From NCBI RefSeq assembly GCF_000425405.1, contig NZ_AUDJ01000001.1:484803-548802 (forward strand): a stretch of 64,000 nt of DNA. The letters run 5' to 3'. Every line of letters begins with the position of its first letter. Positions within the stretch are counted from its first letter, which is position 1. Source of the stretch: Ferrimonas kyonanensis DSM 18153 (GTDB lineage Bacteria > Pseudomonadota > Gammaproteobacteria > Enterobacterales > Shewanellaceae). This document shows, one piece after another, positions 15,487 through 24,801 of the stretch. A model generated the notes under the pieces. The model had not been told where the DNA came from, ran no database searches, and saw nothing but the letters and a program-made list of their open reading frames with translations. Made by a program: the position numbers and the translations under genes.

Positions 15487-16764
15487 ATGCAGAACCAAAA
15501 CACTGCAACTGCCACTGCGACCAATACCAAAGCGGTGGGCTATACCAAACAAGACCTGACCTGGTCACTGTCCATGTTCGGCACCGCGGTTGGTGCCGGC
15601 GTCCTGTTCCTGCCGATTCGCGCCGGCCTGGAAGGCTTCTGGCCTCTGATCGTCATCGCGATGCTGGTGGGGCCAATGACTTACCTGTCTCACCGTGCCC
15701 TGGCGCGTTTCGTCCTGTCCTCCAAACGCAAAGACGCCGACATCACCGATGTGGTGGAGGAGCACTTCGGTAAGAGTGCCGGCCTGTTGATTACTTTCCT
15801 GTACTTCTTCGCCATCTACCCCATTGTGTTGATTTACGGTAATGCCATTACCAACACCATCGACAGCTTCATGGTCAACCAGTTGGGCCTGGAGTCCATG
15901 CCTCGCTGGATTCTGTCTGGTGCGCTGGTGGCGATGATGATGGGCGTGATGATTCTGGGTCGTCGCCTGATGCTGAAAGCCACAGAATTGCTGGTGTACC
16001 CTCTGGTATTCATCCTGTTTGCCATGTCCATCTACCTGATCCCGGACTGGTCCACCGCCGCCATGAGCACCGATAACATCCCGGCCATGGGCGACCTGCT
16101 GACCGTGGTCTACCTGACCATTCCGATGCTGATCTTCTCCTTTAACCACAGCCCGGCGGTTTCCTCCATGGCGTTGGCGCAGCGGGAAGCGCACGGTGAC
16201 GATGCGGTTGCCAAGTCCGACATGATTCTTAAGCGTGCGTCTATGATGCTGCTGGGCTTCGTGATGTTCTTCGTCTTCAGCTGTGTACTGGCGCTGTCTC
16301 CGGAACAACTGATGGAAGCCAAGGCTCAGAACCTGCCGGTATTGAGCTACCTGGCCAACGAATACGACTCGCCGCTGATTTCGGTCATCGGTCCCCTGGT
16401 GGCGTTCCTGGCGATCTTCTCCTCTTTCTTTGGCCACTACCTGGGTGCCAAAGAGGGTCTGGCTGGCATCGTGAAGAAAGCGGCACCGAAGGCGGTTGAG
16501 AGCATGGGTGAGAAGACCTTTGACAAGGCTCTGGTTGCGTTCTTCTTCTTCTCCGTATGGGGCGTGGCCATCATCAACCCATCGGTACTGGGCATGATTG
16601 AGTCCCTGGGAGCGCCGTTCATCGCTGCCATCCTGTTCCTGATGCCGATGTACGCCATCAAGAAGGTGCCATCCATGAAGAAGTACGACGGTGCACTGTC
16701 CAACATCTTCGTCACAGTCATGGGCTTGGTGGCCATCTCTGCCATCGTTAAAGACCTGATTTAA
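15487..16764 (+). CDS. sdaC: Serine transporter, SdaC-like (HAAAP family)
   Basis: The 425-residue protein has about eleven membrane segments and the HAAAP-family opening [19 protein letters not shown] (residues 26-44), plus [17 protein letters not shown] in the middle and [14 protein letters not shown]. It should import L-serine with protons or sodium across the inner membrane. The L-serine deaminase gene sdaA follows 71 bases downstream on the same strand, so uptake and degradation of serine to pyruvate are joined, as in Escherichia coli. Two CRP-type sites upstream point to carbon-source control. Confidence 0.93.
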   Translation: MQNQNTATATATNTKAVGYTKQDLTWSLSMFGTAVGAGVLFLPIRAGLEGFWPLIVIAMLVGPMTYLSHRALARFVLSSKRKDADITDVVEEHFGKSAGLLITFLYFFAIYPIVLIYGNAITNTIDSFMVNQLGLESMPRWILSGALVAMMMGVMILGRRLMLKATELLVYPLVFILFAMSIYLIPDWSTAAMSTDNIPAMGDLLTVVYLTIPMLIFSFNHSPAVSSMALAQREAHGDDAVAKSDMILKRASMMLLGFVMFFVFSCVLALSPEQLMEAKAQNLPVLSYLANEYDSPLISVIGPLVAFLAIFSSFFGHYLGAKEGLAGIVKKAAPKAVESMGEKTFDKALVAFFFFSVWGVAIINPSVLGMIESLGAPFIAAILFLMPMYAIKKVPSMKKYDGALSNIFVTVMGLVAISAIVKDLI

Positions 16765-16784
16765 TCAGCGTCCCCTGACTCTGC

Positions 16785-16820
16785 AAGCCGGAGTCGCAAG
16801 ACTCCGGCTTTCTTATTTTT
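16785..16820 (+). terminator. Terminator or attenuator between sdaC and sdaA
   Basis: AAGCCGGAGT (16785-16794) and ACTCCGGCTT (16801-16810) make a ten-base-pair stem with a six-base loop followed by a T-rich tail interrupted by C and A. It lies between two genes of one pathway, so it may be leaky and lower sdaA expression relative to sdaC. Confidence 0.8.
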
Positions 16821-16835
16821 ACAGAGGTTTTCTTC

Positions 16836-18200
16836 ATGTTCAGTGTTTTCGATATCTTTAAAATTGGTGTAGGCCCATCAAGCTCCCACACTGTGGGACC
16901 CATGAAGGCCGCCAAGCAGTTTATTGATGAACTGCGTGCCATGGATAAACTGCGTGAGGTGACTCGCATCAGTGTCGATATCTATGGCTCTTTGTCTCTG
17001 ACCGGCAAAGGCCACCATACGGATATCGCGATCATTATGGGTCTGGCGGGCAACAGCCCGGAAACCGTCGATATCGATGGTATTGCTGATTTCATTCAGC
17101 GGGTTGAGCAAACCGAACGTTTGCCAGTCGGCATGCATTGCCATGTGGTGGATTTCCCCCGAGAGGCGGTGACCTTCCACAACCACGCGCTGGACCTGCA
17201 CGAGAACGGCATGAGCATTCATGCCTTCATCGGTGAAGAGACCGCCTTGTCGAAGACCTACTACTCCACTGGCGGCGGCTTCATTGTCGACGAAGAGAAT
17301 TTTGGTAAACCCGCTTCCAACCTGAAGCCGGTACCGTACTCCTTTACCGATGCCGAAGAGATGTTGAGGCAGTGCCGCGAGACCGGCATGAGCATCTCGG
17401 CACTGATGATGGAGAACGAGAAGGCCTACCACAGCGAAGCCGACATCCAGGAAGGCTTTGGCCGAGTATGGAACGTCATGCGCGAGTCCATCGAGCGTGG
17501 CTGTGGTACCGAAGGCCTGCTGGCCGGGCCACTGAAGGTACCGCGTCGGGCGGCGGCACTGCATCGGCAGCTGATCGCCAATGAGCGCAACAGCAACGAT
17601 CCCATGAGCATCATCGATTGGGTCAACATGTTTGCCCTGGCGGCCTCGGAAGAGAATGCCGCCGGAGGCCGGGTGGTGACCGCCCCCACCAATGGTGCCG
17701 CCGGTATCATTCCTGCGGTGTTGGCGTACTACGATAAGTTCATTGAACGTGTGGATGCCCAACAATACAGCAAGTTCTATCTGGCGGCCGGTGCCATCGG
17801 TGCCCTGTACCAGATGAACGCCTCCATCTCCGGCGCCGAAGTTGGCTGTCAGGGTGAAGTGGGGGTGGCCTGTTCCATGGCGGCGGCCGGTCTGGCTGAG
17901 CTCATGGGCGCCAGCCCGTCTCAGGTGTGTGTGGCGGCAGAGATCGCCATGGAGCACAACCTGGGACTGACTTGCGATCCGGTGGCGGGCCAGGTGCAGG
18001 TTCCCTGCATCGAGCGTAACGCCATTGCCTCGGTGAAGGCGGTCAACGCCACCCGAATGGCGATGCGTCGTAATTCGGATCCCTGTGTGTCTCTGGATAA
18101 GGTGATTGCCACCATGTATGAGACCGGTAAGGACATGCATCCGAAGTACCGCGAAACTTCCCAGGGGGGATTGGCGATCAAAGTTCTGAACGTTTGCTAG
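16836..18200 (+). CDS. sdaA: L-serine ammonia-lyase (iron-sulfur type)
   Basis: The 454-residue single-chain enzyme converts L-serine to pyruvate and ammonia using an oxygen-labile [4Fe-4S] cluster. The N-terminal half begins with SVFDIFKIGVGPSSSHTVGPM, the C-terminal half has TAPTNGAAGIIPAV and the cysteines C338 (VGCQGEVG), C380 (LTCDPVAG) and C391 (VPCIERN) expected to bind the cluster. It is downstream of the serine transporter, with a hairpin between them, and AGAGG as the likely ribosome-binding site. In an anaerobe or facultative anaerobe this would be a main entry of serine carbon to pyruvate. Confidence 0.97.
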   Translation: MFSVFDIFKIGVGPSSSHTVGPMKAAKQFIDELRAMDKLREVTRISVDIYGSLSLTGKGHHTDIAIIMGLAGNSPETVDIDGIADFIQRVEQTERLPVGMHCHVVDFPREAVTFHNHALDLHENGMSIHAFIGEETALSKTYYSTGGGFIVDEENFGKPASNLKPVPYSFTDAEEMLRQCRETGMSISALMMENEKAYHSEADIQEGFGRVWNVMRESIERGCGTEGLLAGPLKVPRRAAALHRQLIANERNSNDPMSIIDWVNMFALAASEENAAGGRVVTAPTNGAAGIIPAVLAYYDKFIERVDAQQYSKFYLAAGAIGALYQMNASISGAEVGCQGEVGVACSMAAAGLAELMGASPSQVCVAAEIAMEHNLGLTCDPVAGQVQVPCIERNAIASVKAVNATRMAMRRNSDPCVSLDKVIATMYETGKDMHPKYRETSQGGLAIKVLNVC

Positions 18201-18220
18201 CGCCAGTGAACGCTCACCAA

Positions 18221-18245
18221 GCCGGCTTTCGAGCCGGCTTTTTTG
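18221..18245 (+). terminator. Intrinsic terminator of sdaA
   Basis: Two copies of the self-complementary AGCCGGCT (18221-18228 and 18233-18240) around a TTCG loop form an eight-base-pair stem ended by a run of T residues. Confidence 0.9.
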
Positions 18246-18252
18246 TGCTGGC

Positions 18253-18855
18253 TTATCGTTGGCTCAGTATCAGCAACTGGTGATCGCTGCTGGCGTCCAT
18301 GCTGGCAATGATCGACGCAGGCAACCGCCGCTGCAGTTCCCGAAACCAGGCATCGGCCCGGTGCCCACCCAGGCGTAATTCGATCAGGCAGCGACGCTCG
18401 CGGCAGATGGGGGCATGGGAGAAGGCCTGATCCATCGGTCTCGGAATGGCCTGGTTTAGCCACTGAGGCTGAGCCCAGTCTCCCCATTCCTGATCAGCGT
18501 AAAAGTGCTGCCAGCTGCGGCGGTGAGCCGGGTTGCTGTCCTCGATGGGAAAGGCGGGGTGCAAGCGCTGAAATCGGCTCGGAGTGCCCTGACGGTCGTC
18601 GGCCTGATAGACCCAGCCTTGCCAGACAAATTGGGGGCCCATGCGTTGGTACTGAGCCAGCAGCGCCTGACGGTCGATGGCCTCAACCGGGAACGGCTGG
18701 TTGCCGTCGTGGTGCAATGAGGATTGGGTCCACATCAGGGTGTCGCCATAGGTCGTAAGAACGTCCATGGCAGGGGCAGAATCGGGTTTCCACAACAGCA
18801 GAGCCGCCAACAGCGGCGTCAGCCAGATCAGGGTTATCAGGCTCTGGGATCGCAT
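18253..18855 (-). CDS. Hypothetical membrane-anchored or secreted protein (200 aa)
   Basis: ATG at 18855 has AGGAG seven bases upstream. The product starts with a hydrophobic segment (MRSQSLITLIWLTPLLAALLLW) acting as signal or anchor, then a soluble tryptophan-rich part, with PICRERRCLIELRLGG near residue 150 supplying a pair of cysteines six residues apart that could form a disulfide. I do not recognise the family. It lies 45 bases downstream of the GGDEF-EAL gene on the same strand, so the two could share a transcript and the product could belong to the same signalling circuit, but nothing in the sequence proves this. Confidence 0.7.
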   Translation of the reverse strand: MRSQSLITLIWLTPLLAALLLWKPDSAPAMDVLTTYGDTLMWTQSSLHHDGNQPFPVEAIDRQALLAQYQRMGPQFVWQGWVYQADDRQGTPSRFQRLHPAFPIEDSNPAHRRSWQHFYADQEWGDWAQPQWLNQAIPRPMDQAFSHAPICRERRCLIELRLGGHRADAWFRELQRRLPASIIASMDASSDHQLLILSQR

Positions 18856-18900
18856 CTCTCACTCCTTGAGAATGGTCACCCCTATTGTAGGAAGGGCGGA

Positions 18901-21417
18901 CTAGGACTTGGTGTTTTTTCCAGCAATAAAGGCGGGGACATTGTCTGCCGCCATCGGCCTTCCCAGTTGAAAACCCTGACCGAAGTGGCAACCCATGTTG
19001 CGCAGGATCTCAATCTGTCGAATGTCATCGATGCCTTCGGCGTTGACCTTCATGTTGAGGGCGTTGGCCAGATGGACAATGGCCTGAACCACATCCCTGG
19101 CCCGCTGTTCGGTGTGTACCTGGCAGGTAAAGCTGCGATCGATCTTGACGATGTCCAGTGGCAGGCGATGCAGGTAGTTCAGAGAGGAGTAGCCGGTGCC
19201 GAAATCGTCCATGGCCAGGCGCACTCCCAGGCGCCGGATCTGTTTCAGCACTATCGAGGCCTGCTCATGCTGGCCCAACAGCGAACGTTCGGTGATCTCC
19301 AGTCGCAGCGACTCCGGCGGTAAGCGGGTCTCTTTCAGGATCGAGTTGATCACATCCAGGCTGTTCTGGCGCGAGAACCACTCGGAACAGAGGTTGACGC
19401 TGACACTGATGCGCGCCATGCGAGGGTACTTGCGTTGCCAGTCGGCGAACTGCTGACAGGTTTTCTGCAGTACCAGCCGATCCAACTCCAGGATCTGGCG
19501 GGTCTCTTCCATCACCTCGATGAATTGAGCGGGCAGCTGCAGCCCCTTGCTGGGGTGGCGCCAGCGCACCAGTGCCTCAAAGCCCACCAGTTGCTCATTG
19601 TCCAGACGCCACACCGGTTGATAGTGAATCTCAAACTGATCCTGTTCGATGGCCCGGGCCAGCTCGGTCTCCAGTCGCAGTCGCACCTGTGCCGCCTGGC
19701 GCATGGTGCCGGTAAAGACCACCGGCTGGCGGCCACCCTTGGCCTTGGATTGGTACATGGCAACGTCGGCATCCCGCAGGATCTCCTGAGGGCTGTTGTA
19801 GGCGTCGTCACAGTAGGCGATGCCGATGCTGCCACCGCTGTAGATCTCTTCGTTATTGATCAGGAACGGCTGCGACAGCATCTTGTGAATTCGCTGGGCG
19901 GTGATCATCGCATCCTGACTGTCATGCAGGTTGTCCAGCAACACGGCAAATTCGTCGCCGCCTAAACGGGCCACGGTGTCACTGCCCCGCAGGCAACGCT
20001 TGAGCCGGGTCGACACCTGCATCAGCAACGCGTCGCCGGTGAGATGGCCGAGGCTGTCATTGACCATCTTGAAGCGATCCAGATCCAGGTAGATCAAGGC
20101 GTAGTTAAAGTCGGCGCAGCGCTTTCTCTGGGCAAACAACTGGTCCAGACGTTCCAGCAACAGTGCCCGGTTGGGCAAGCCGGTGAGGTGATCATGAAGG
20201 TTGTCGTGGCGAAGCTGGCTCTCGATGCGTCGCCGTTCGGCGATCTCGTGTTGCAGGGCCTGGGTGCGCTCGTTGACCGCCCCTTCCAGTGCCTGCTGGG
20301 TTTCTGACAGGCTGCGGTGGGCCTGTTGAATGATGATCACGTTGGCGATGTGCTGCGCCAGATAGGACAGCATCTGCAGATCGTCATCGCTGTAGCGGCC
20401 GACCTGATGGTAATCCTGTATCACCACCGCGCCGATGACGTTATCGTCGTTGATCAGCGGCGCGCCCATCCAGGACTGGGCGCAGTGGCCGATTTCATGG
20501 GCCAGGCCCTCATCAATCAGTGCCTGGCGTTGCTGGTAATCCAGCAGCAGCGGCTCGGCCCGTTGCAGCAGGTACTCGGTGAGGCCGTTTCCCAGGGGCC
20601 GGCGCTTATGCAGTTTGTGCTGGAACTCATCCACCATGTAGGGGAACTGCAACTGACGGCGTTCCTGGTCCATCAGGGCGACGTAAAAGTTATTGCAGGG
20701 AAGCAGGCGCTTAAATTGCTGATGAAATTGTTGGCACAGTTGATCCAGGGGCAACAGTTGCCGGCTGAGGCTGGCGATCTGATGCTGAACCGATAACAGG
20801 GTTTTTTGCTGCGCCAGTTGCCGATCCACCTGTTGCTGCTGTTGTCGCAGCTGTTGCAGTTGTTGGCGGACCGAACGGGTGTGCAGGGCCTGCTTCAGCA
20901 AGCCGGAAAACTGTTTCAGCAGCCGTTGGTCCTGCTCGCTGTAGCGATGTTTGTCGGTGCAAAATACCACGATGGCACCGCTGCCATTGTCGGCGTCACA
21001 CCAGGGCACGCCGAGCCAGGCCTGGGGCTTGGGGGGCGTCAACTGGACCTGCTTATTCATCTGCCGGGCCACCAGTTCGGCCTGGGACAGATTCAACGGG
21101 CTGCGCCCTTTCATCAGGTAGTTCACCAGGCCGTCTTCAGCCAACAGGCTGTGGGAGTCCAGATCACTGCCCTTGTACCTCAGCTGTGGGGGCTCGCCTT
21201 CGATAAGCAGAAAATGGGGCGCGTGCAGTTGTTGCTGCAGCCATTGATGCAGGATGGCAAACAGCGGCTCCGATGGTTGTTCCGGCACACTCAGCTGAGC
21301 CAATGCTGCGATCATCGGCGCATTGTCTGCGGTGGAGGGGAGCGGCGAGAGCGAAGTCAGCATCGGCGTTGTAGTGAAGATCTTAAAGCTATCATTATTT
21401 TGCGCCCATGATGCCAC
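18901..21417 (-). CDS. GAF-GGDEF-EAL cyclic-di-GMP enzyme (838 aa)
   Basis: The product has two N-terminal sensory regions (about residues 30-180 and 215-375, both GAF-like, the second with WMGAPLINDDNVIGAVVIQDY), a glutamine-rich coiled-coil linker (about 185-215), then a diguanylate cyclase domain with intact GGDEF at 486-490 and a phosphodiesterase domain with intact EAL at 614-616 followed by DDFGTGYSSLNYL. Both catalytic signatures are complete, so it may both make and degrade cyclic-di-GMP. No membrane segment is seen, so it is cytosolic. The GTG start at 21417 has AAGGAG close upstream; an ATG at 21363 is a possible alternative. The ligand of the GAF domains is unknown. Confidence 0.93.
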   Translation of the reverse strand: MASWAQNNDSFKIFTTTPMLTSLSPLPSTADNAPMIAALAQLSVPEQPSEPLFAILHQWLQQQLHAPHFLLIEGEPPQLRYKGSDLDSHSLLAEDGLVNYLMKGRSPLNLSQAELVARQMNKQVQLTPPKPQAWLGVPWCDADNGSGAIVVFCTDKHRYSEQDQRLLKQFSGLLKQALHTRSVRQQLQQLRQQQQQVDRQLAQQKTLLSVQHQIASLSRQLLPLDQLCQQFHQQFKRLLPCNNFYVALMDQERRQLQFPYMVDEFQHKLHKRRPLGNGLTEYLLQRAEPLLLDYQQRQALIDEGLAHEIGHCAQSWMGAPLINDDNVIGAVVIQDYHQVGRYSDDDLQMLSYLAQHIANVIIIQQAHRSLSETQQALEGAVNERTQALQHEIAERRRIESQLRHDNLHDHLTGLPNRALLLERLDQLFAQRKRCADFNYALIYLDLDRFKMVNDSLGHLTGDALLMQVSTRLKRCLRGSDTVARLGGDEFAVLLDNLHDSQDAMITAQRIHKMLSQPFLINNEEIYSGGSIGIAYCDDAYNSPQEILRDADVAMYQSKAKGGRQPVVFTGTMRQAAQVRLRLETELARAIEQDQFEIHYQPVWRLDNEQLVGFEALVRWRHPSKGLQLPAQFIEVMEETRQILELDRLVLQKTCQQFADWQRKYPRMARISVSVNLCSEWFSRQNSLDVINSILKETRLPPESLRLEITERSLLGQHEQASIVLKQIRRLGVRLAMDDFGTGYSSLNYLHRLPLDIVKIDRSFTCQVHTEQRARDVVQAIVHLANALNMKVNAEGIDDIRQIEILRNMGCHFGQGFQLGRPMAADNVPAFIAGKNTKS

Positions 21418-21492
21418 TTTCTCCTTAATGTTGCCAAGCGAATGAGCGACTAAACTTTAAACAACATTCTCGCTAACTTCGACGGGGGGGAG

Positions 21493-21750
21493 ATGCCTCT
21501 TCATTTTTGCGGTTGGTGCGCGCGTCCGACGCCTCATCAGCCGGGGGCGGTGTGTCACCGCCTGCATCTGGTCATGACGTTGATGACCCTGGGAGGATGG
21601 AGTTTTGTCTGGGCCTACCTGGATTGCACTGCCTGTCGTTGTCAACGTTGCGGGCTGGGGTGCGGCTTACCCTTGCTGGGGTTTGCCGGGGCCTATTATC
21701 TCAGTTTGGCCGAGCGCCGACGTAGCTCCCTGGCGCAGTGGCGTCCGTAA
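21493..21750 (+). CDS. Small cysteine-rich membrane protein (85 aa)
   Basis: The frame begins at ATG 21493 just after a GGGGGGGAG stretch. The product has CGWC at residues 6-9, a central membrane helix LHLVMTLMTLGGWSFVWAYL, then CTACRCQRCGLGCG and a second hydrophobic stretch. The pattern of a zinc-ribbon-like CxxC followed by H-x-x-x-T-x-x-T-x-G-x-W-x-x-x-W is shared by many short uncharacterised membrane proteins. It is divergent from the GGDEF-EAL gene. The start is close to the purine stretch and the G/C-rich codons are atypical, so this is a moderately confident call. Confidence 0.5.
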   Translation: MPLHFCGWCARPTPHQPGAVCHRLHLVMTLMTLGGWSFVWAYLDCTACRCQRCGLGCGLPLLGFAGAYYLSLAERRRSSLAQWRP

Positions 21751-21894
21751 AACCCTGATCCTGGTCAGTGACCGCCACCGGGATGAATTTTGATCACGTT
21801 TGTGTCCATTTGAGCAGTCCTCGAAGGGGATTTTTTGCTAGAATCCTTCGCGGTTTTACCCTCCCTACATAAAGAACGAACCGATAGGAATTCT

Positions 21895-23175
21895 ATGTCT
21901 ACCTCCCGCAATCCCTTGGCCGGTATCTGGTGCAAGTGGTCATCTGTGCCCCTGTGGTTGAAAATTCTCACTGGCATGCTGCTCGGCATTGCCACTGGCG
22001 TTGCCATGGGCGAATCTGCCGAATACCTCAAGCCCATTGGCTCCCTGTTTGTGAATACCATCAAGATGCTGATCGTACCTTTGGTATTTTGTTCGCTGAT
22101 TGTCGGGGTGACCTCGATGCAGGACACTCAGAAGATGGGTCGCATCGGTTTGAAGTCCTTTGTGTTTTATTTGGGAACCACCTCCATCGCCATCACCATC
22201 GGATTGGCGCTGGGTTACCTGCTTGAGCCCGGTGCCGGAGTGCAGATAGCCGGTTCCATGGAAGCGGGCGCCAATCTGGCCAAAGAGGCGCCCAGCCTGG
22301 CCGAGACACTGGTGAACATGATCCCCACCAATCCCATTGCCGCATTGGCTCAGGGCAAAATTCTGCAGGTGATCGTGTTTGCTGTGGCGCTGGGCATTGC
22401 CCTGGTGTTGATTGGCGATCATGGTAAACCTGCCATCAAGTTGTTTGAGTCCCTGGCTGAAGCGATGTACAAGCTCACCGACATGGTGATGAACCTGGCT
22501 CCCTATGGGGTGTTCGCCTTGATGGCCTGGGTGGCCGGAAAGTACGGCCTGGATGTGTTGCTGCCGCTGTTGAAAGTGATCATCGCCGTGTACCTGGGCT
22601 GTGCCCTGCACATCTTCGGCTTCTACAGCTTGGTGCTGGCTGGCTTGTCCCGCATCAGCCCGATTCATTTCTTCCGCACCATCTCAGAAGCGATGGCGGT
22701 GGCTTACACTATGTCCAGCTCGGCCGGAACCCTGCCGGCCTCGATGAAGTGTGCTAAGAAACTTGGCGTCAACAAAAGTATCTCCAGTTTTGTGCTGCCG
22801 CTGGGCACCACCATTAACATGGATGGTACGGCTCTGTACCAGGGTGTCTGTGCCCTGTTCGTGGCGCAGTTGTTTGGCATCGACCTGACTTGGGTCCAGT
22901 ACCTGACCATCATCGTTACCGCGACCCTGGCCTCTATCGGTACTGCCGGGGTGCCGGGTGCCGGCCTGGTGATGCTGACTCTGGTGTTGACCACCGTTGG
23001 CTTGCCTCTGGAAGGGGTGGCGTTGGTGGCGGGCATTGACCGGGTGCTTGATATGGCCCGCACCGTGGTCAATGTGTCCGGTGACCTGGTGGCGACCACT
23101 GTCGTGGCTCACTCCGAAGGGGAGATTGGCGAAGCGACCGAGGTTGAGGCCGACGCCGAAGCCGCTCGCGTTTAA
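21895..23175 (+). CDS. Dicarboxylate/amino acid:cation symporter (DAACS family)
   Basis: The 426-residue transporter has the GltP/DctA family motifs: FVNTIKMLIVPLVFCSLIVG near residue 50, the serine-rich loop AYTMSSSAGTLPASM, PLGTTINMDGTALYQG and the helical-hairpin sequence GTAGVPGAGLVMLT, then AGIDRVLDMARTVVNVSGD. It should take up glutamate, aspartate or C4-dicarboxylates with sodium or protons. ATG at 21895 follows AGGAATTCT. Upstream, 21821-21853 carries an imperfect stem (CGAAGG...CCTTCG). It is monocistronic and ended by a terminator shared in position with the convergent DMT gene. Confidence 0.93.
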   Translation: MSTSRNPLAGIWCKWSSVPLWLKILTGMLLGIATGVAMGESAEYLKPIGSLFVNTIKMLIVPLVFCSLIVGVTSMQDTQKMGRIGLKSFVFYLGTTSIAITIGLALGYLLEPGAGVQIAGSMEAGANLAKEAPSLAETLVNMIPTNPIAALAQGKILQVIVFAVALGIALVLIGDHGKPAIKLFESLAEAMYKLTDMVMNLAPYGVFALMAWVAGKYGLDVLLPLLKVIIAVYLGCALHIFGFYSLVLAGLSRISPIHFFRTISEAMAVAYTMSSSAGTLPASMKCAKKLGVNKSISSFVLPLGTTINMDGTALYQGVCALFVAQLFGIDLTWVQYLTIIVTATLASIGTAGVPGAGLVMLTLVLTTVGLPLEGVALVAGIDRVLDMARTVVNVSGDLVATTVVAHSEGEIGEATEVEADAEAARV

Positions 23176-23193
23176 GCGGCGTCGCAGTCACAA

Positions 23194-23220
23194 CAACCCA
23201 GCCAATTGGCTGGGTTGTTT
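23194..23220 (+). terminator. Intrinsic terminator of the symporter gene
   Basis: CAACCCAGCC (23194-23203) and GGCTGGGTTG (23208-23217) form a ten-base-pair stem with an AATT loop, followed by TTTGGTTTT. It lies between convergent genes. Confidence 0.8.
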
Positions 23221-23235
23221 GGTTTTAGGGCCGTT

Positions 23236-24150
23236 CTATGGTTGCCTTGCCAATGATGGGATCAGGGCGCTCGATAGGATCAGGCCGGCTCCGAGCAAGG
23301 CGGGTGTGTCGGGCTGCTCCGAAAACCACCAGTAGCCGAACGCCATGGCGTAGAGGATTTTGGCGTACTCGACATTGGCAATGACATTGGCGGGTGCCAG
23401 CTTGTAGGCGCTGACGCCGAGCCACTGTGCCAACGAGGACAGGAGGCCGACGCCCAGTAACATCATCCACTGCGCAGGCGTCGGCCACTGCCACTGAAGC
23501 AGCGCCGGAATCAGGGCCAACAGGCCGACAAAGACTGCTTGGTAGGCCAGCAGTGTCAGCCTGGGTTCGGTTTGCGCGATACGGCGGACACAGACAACGG
23601 CGACCGCAGCGCCGATTGCCCCTGCCAGTCCGGTGGCGGTATAAACCAGTGCCGTTCCCTCGAAATCGGGCTTAACCACCAGCATGACTCCGGCAAACCC
23701 GATCAGCAGGGTTAGCCATCGGTGGCGAGACACGGCCTCTTTCAGCCACAGACGGGCAATCAGGGCCACAAACAGCACCTGGGTGAAGCCAAGAGCCGTG
23801 GCATTGGCCAGCGGCAGGTGACCCAGGGTCAGAAAACCCAGAGACAGGGCGGTAAAGGCGCCGCCGATACGGGCGACATGCAATCCCAGGTGGCGTGGTG
23901 TCAGCAGGCTGTCCAGGGCGTTCAACATGGCGGGCGCCAGCAAAGTCATCAACACCAGTTGCCGGACGAACAGGATCTGCAATACCCCCATGGTTTGCTC
24001 GCTCAGTACGCGAACCAGTACCCCGACGACCACAAACAGTGCCGTGGAGAGCAATGCCAGGCCGATGCCCTTGTGGGCATCAGACTGGGGGGAAAGCCGT
24101 TGATGAGTAAGTTGAAGCAGCGCCGCAGAGGCAGAGAGGAAGGGAGCCAT
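23236..24150 (-). CDS. EamA/DMT-family membrane transporter (304 aa)
   Basis: About ten membrane segments in two EamA repeats are visible, starting GIGLALLSTALFVVVGVLVR and with LPLANATALGFTQVLFVALIARLWLKE at the end of the first repeat. DMT proteins export amino acids, nucleosides or other metabolites; the substrate is not predictable. ATG at 24150 has GAGG with seven-base spacing and gives a normal family length. It lies 81 bases downstream of the MerR regulator gene on the same strand, so the regulator may control it. Confidence 0.88.
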   Translation of the reverse strand: MAPFLSASAALLQLTHQRLSPQSDAHKGIGLALLSTALFVVVGVLVRVLSEQTMGVLQILFVRQLVLMTLLAPAMLNALDSLLTPRHLGLHVARIGGAFTALSLGFLTLGHLPLANATALGFTQVLFVALIARLWLKEAVSRHRWLTLLIGFAGVMLVVKPDFEGTALVYTATGLAGAIGAAVAVVCVRRIAQTEPRLTLLAYQAVFVGLLALIPALLQWQWPTPAQWMMLLGVGLLSSLAQWLGVSAYKLAPANVIANVEYAKILYAMAFGYWWFSEQPDTPALLGAGLILSSALIPSLARQP

Positions 24151-24231
24151 GACAGACCTCAGTGATGAATGAGGCCGGCAGTCTGAACCCGCACGTTGTA
24201 GACAGGTCAAGGGCGGGGTTGGCGGCGGTGT

Positions 24232-24753
24232 TCAATCCTGGCTGCGTTGGCGAATGGCGCGGATTTCGTCTTCATCGATGTTCAGCGACTCCAGAAACTG
24301 TTGGTGGCCTTGCGGCTCCATGCGTTCAAATTGTCGGTGCCAGTTACGCATCTCCCGCTCGCCCATGCCGGCGGCTTGCATGATGTGGGTCCAGCGCGAT
24401 TTGGTCAGTCCCTGTGGCTGCAACAACTGTGGCGTTTCCAGCAGGGTCATGATGGCCCGCTGCTGTTGTCGCAACACCTGAATCTCCCGCTCCAGCGCCG
24501 TAAATTGATCCTGCAGAGTTTGCTGTCGGTTGGCGGCGTCCGGTTGTGCCAATAACGGTGCCAGTTTGGCCACCGGCAGGCCAAAGGAGCGGTAGGCCAG
24601 AATTTGTTCCAGGCGCGCAATCTCCTTGTCACCGTACCAGCGGTAACCGTTACCACTGCGACTGGCGGGGGACAACAATCCCTGCCGTTCGTAATACAGC
24701 ACCGCGGTACGGGACAAGCCGAATCGCGTTGCCAGTTGAGAAACCGTGAGCAT
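24232..24753 (-). CDS. MerR-family transcriptional regulator (173 aa)
   Basis: The N-terminal winged helix is clear: MLTVSQLATRFGLSRTAVLYYERQGLL... with YRWYGDKEIARLEQILAYRSFGLPVAKL, followed by a coiled-coil dimerisation helix (TALEREIQVLRQQQRAI). The C-terminal effector region (about 110-173) has no cysteines, so it is unlikely to sense a metal through thiols; a small organic ligand is more likely. GGAGG precedes ATG 24753. Its own promoter has the 19-base spacer typical of MerR control, and the DMT transporter gene downstream is a likely target. Confidence 0.92.
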   Translation of the reverse strand: MLTVSQLATRFGLSRTAVLYYERQGLLSPASRSGNGYRWYGDKEIARLEQILAYRSFGLPVAKLAPLLAQPDAANRQQTLQDQFTALEREIQVLRQQQRAIMTLLETPQLLQPQGLTKSRWTHIMQAAGMGEREMRNWHRQFERMEPQGHQQFLESLNIDEDEIRAIRQRSQD

Positions 24754-24770
24754 GGCTGCCTCCAAATGTC

Positions 24771-24801
24771 AGTGTAACGACCAGTATTAACCCTATACCA
24801 A
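24771..24801 (-). promoter_or_regulatory. MerR-type promoter with 19-base spacer
   Basis: On the minus strand TTGGTA (24796-24801) and TACACT (24771-24776) are separated by exactly 19 bases, longer than the 17 of ordinary sigma-70 promoters and typical of promoters activated by MerR regulators through DNA distortion. It lies 18 bases upstream of the merR start codon. Confidence 0.6.

Noticed and set aside
16785..16810. Mobile repeat family suggested by similar hairpins here and at 45958-45978
   Set aside because: The shared AGCCGGAGTC-type arms are typical GC-rich terminator stems with T tails, and two cases are too few to claim a repeat family.
16878..18140. 420-codon minus-strand open frame across sdaA
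   Set aside because: Shadow of a fully supported serine deaminase gene; no start signal and no domain.
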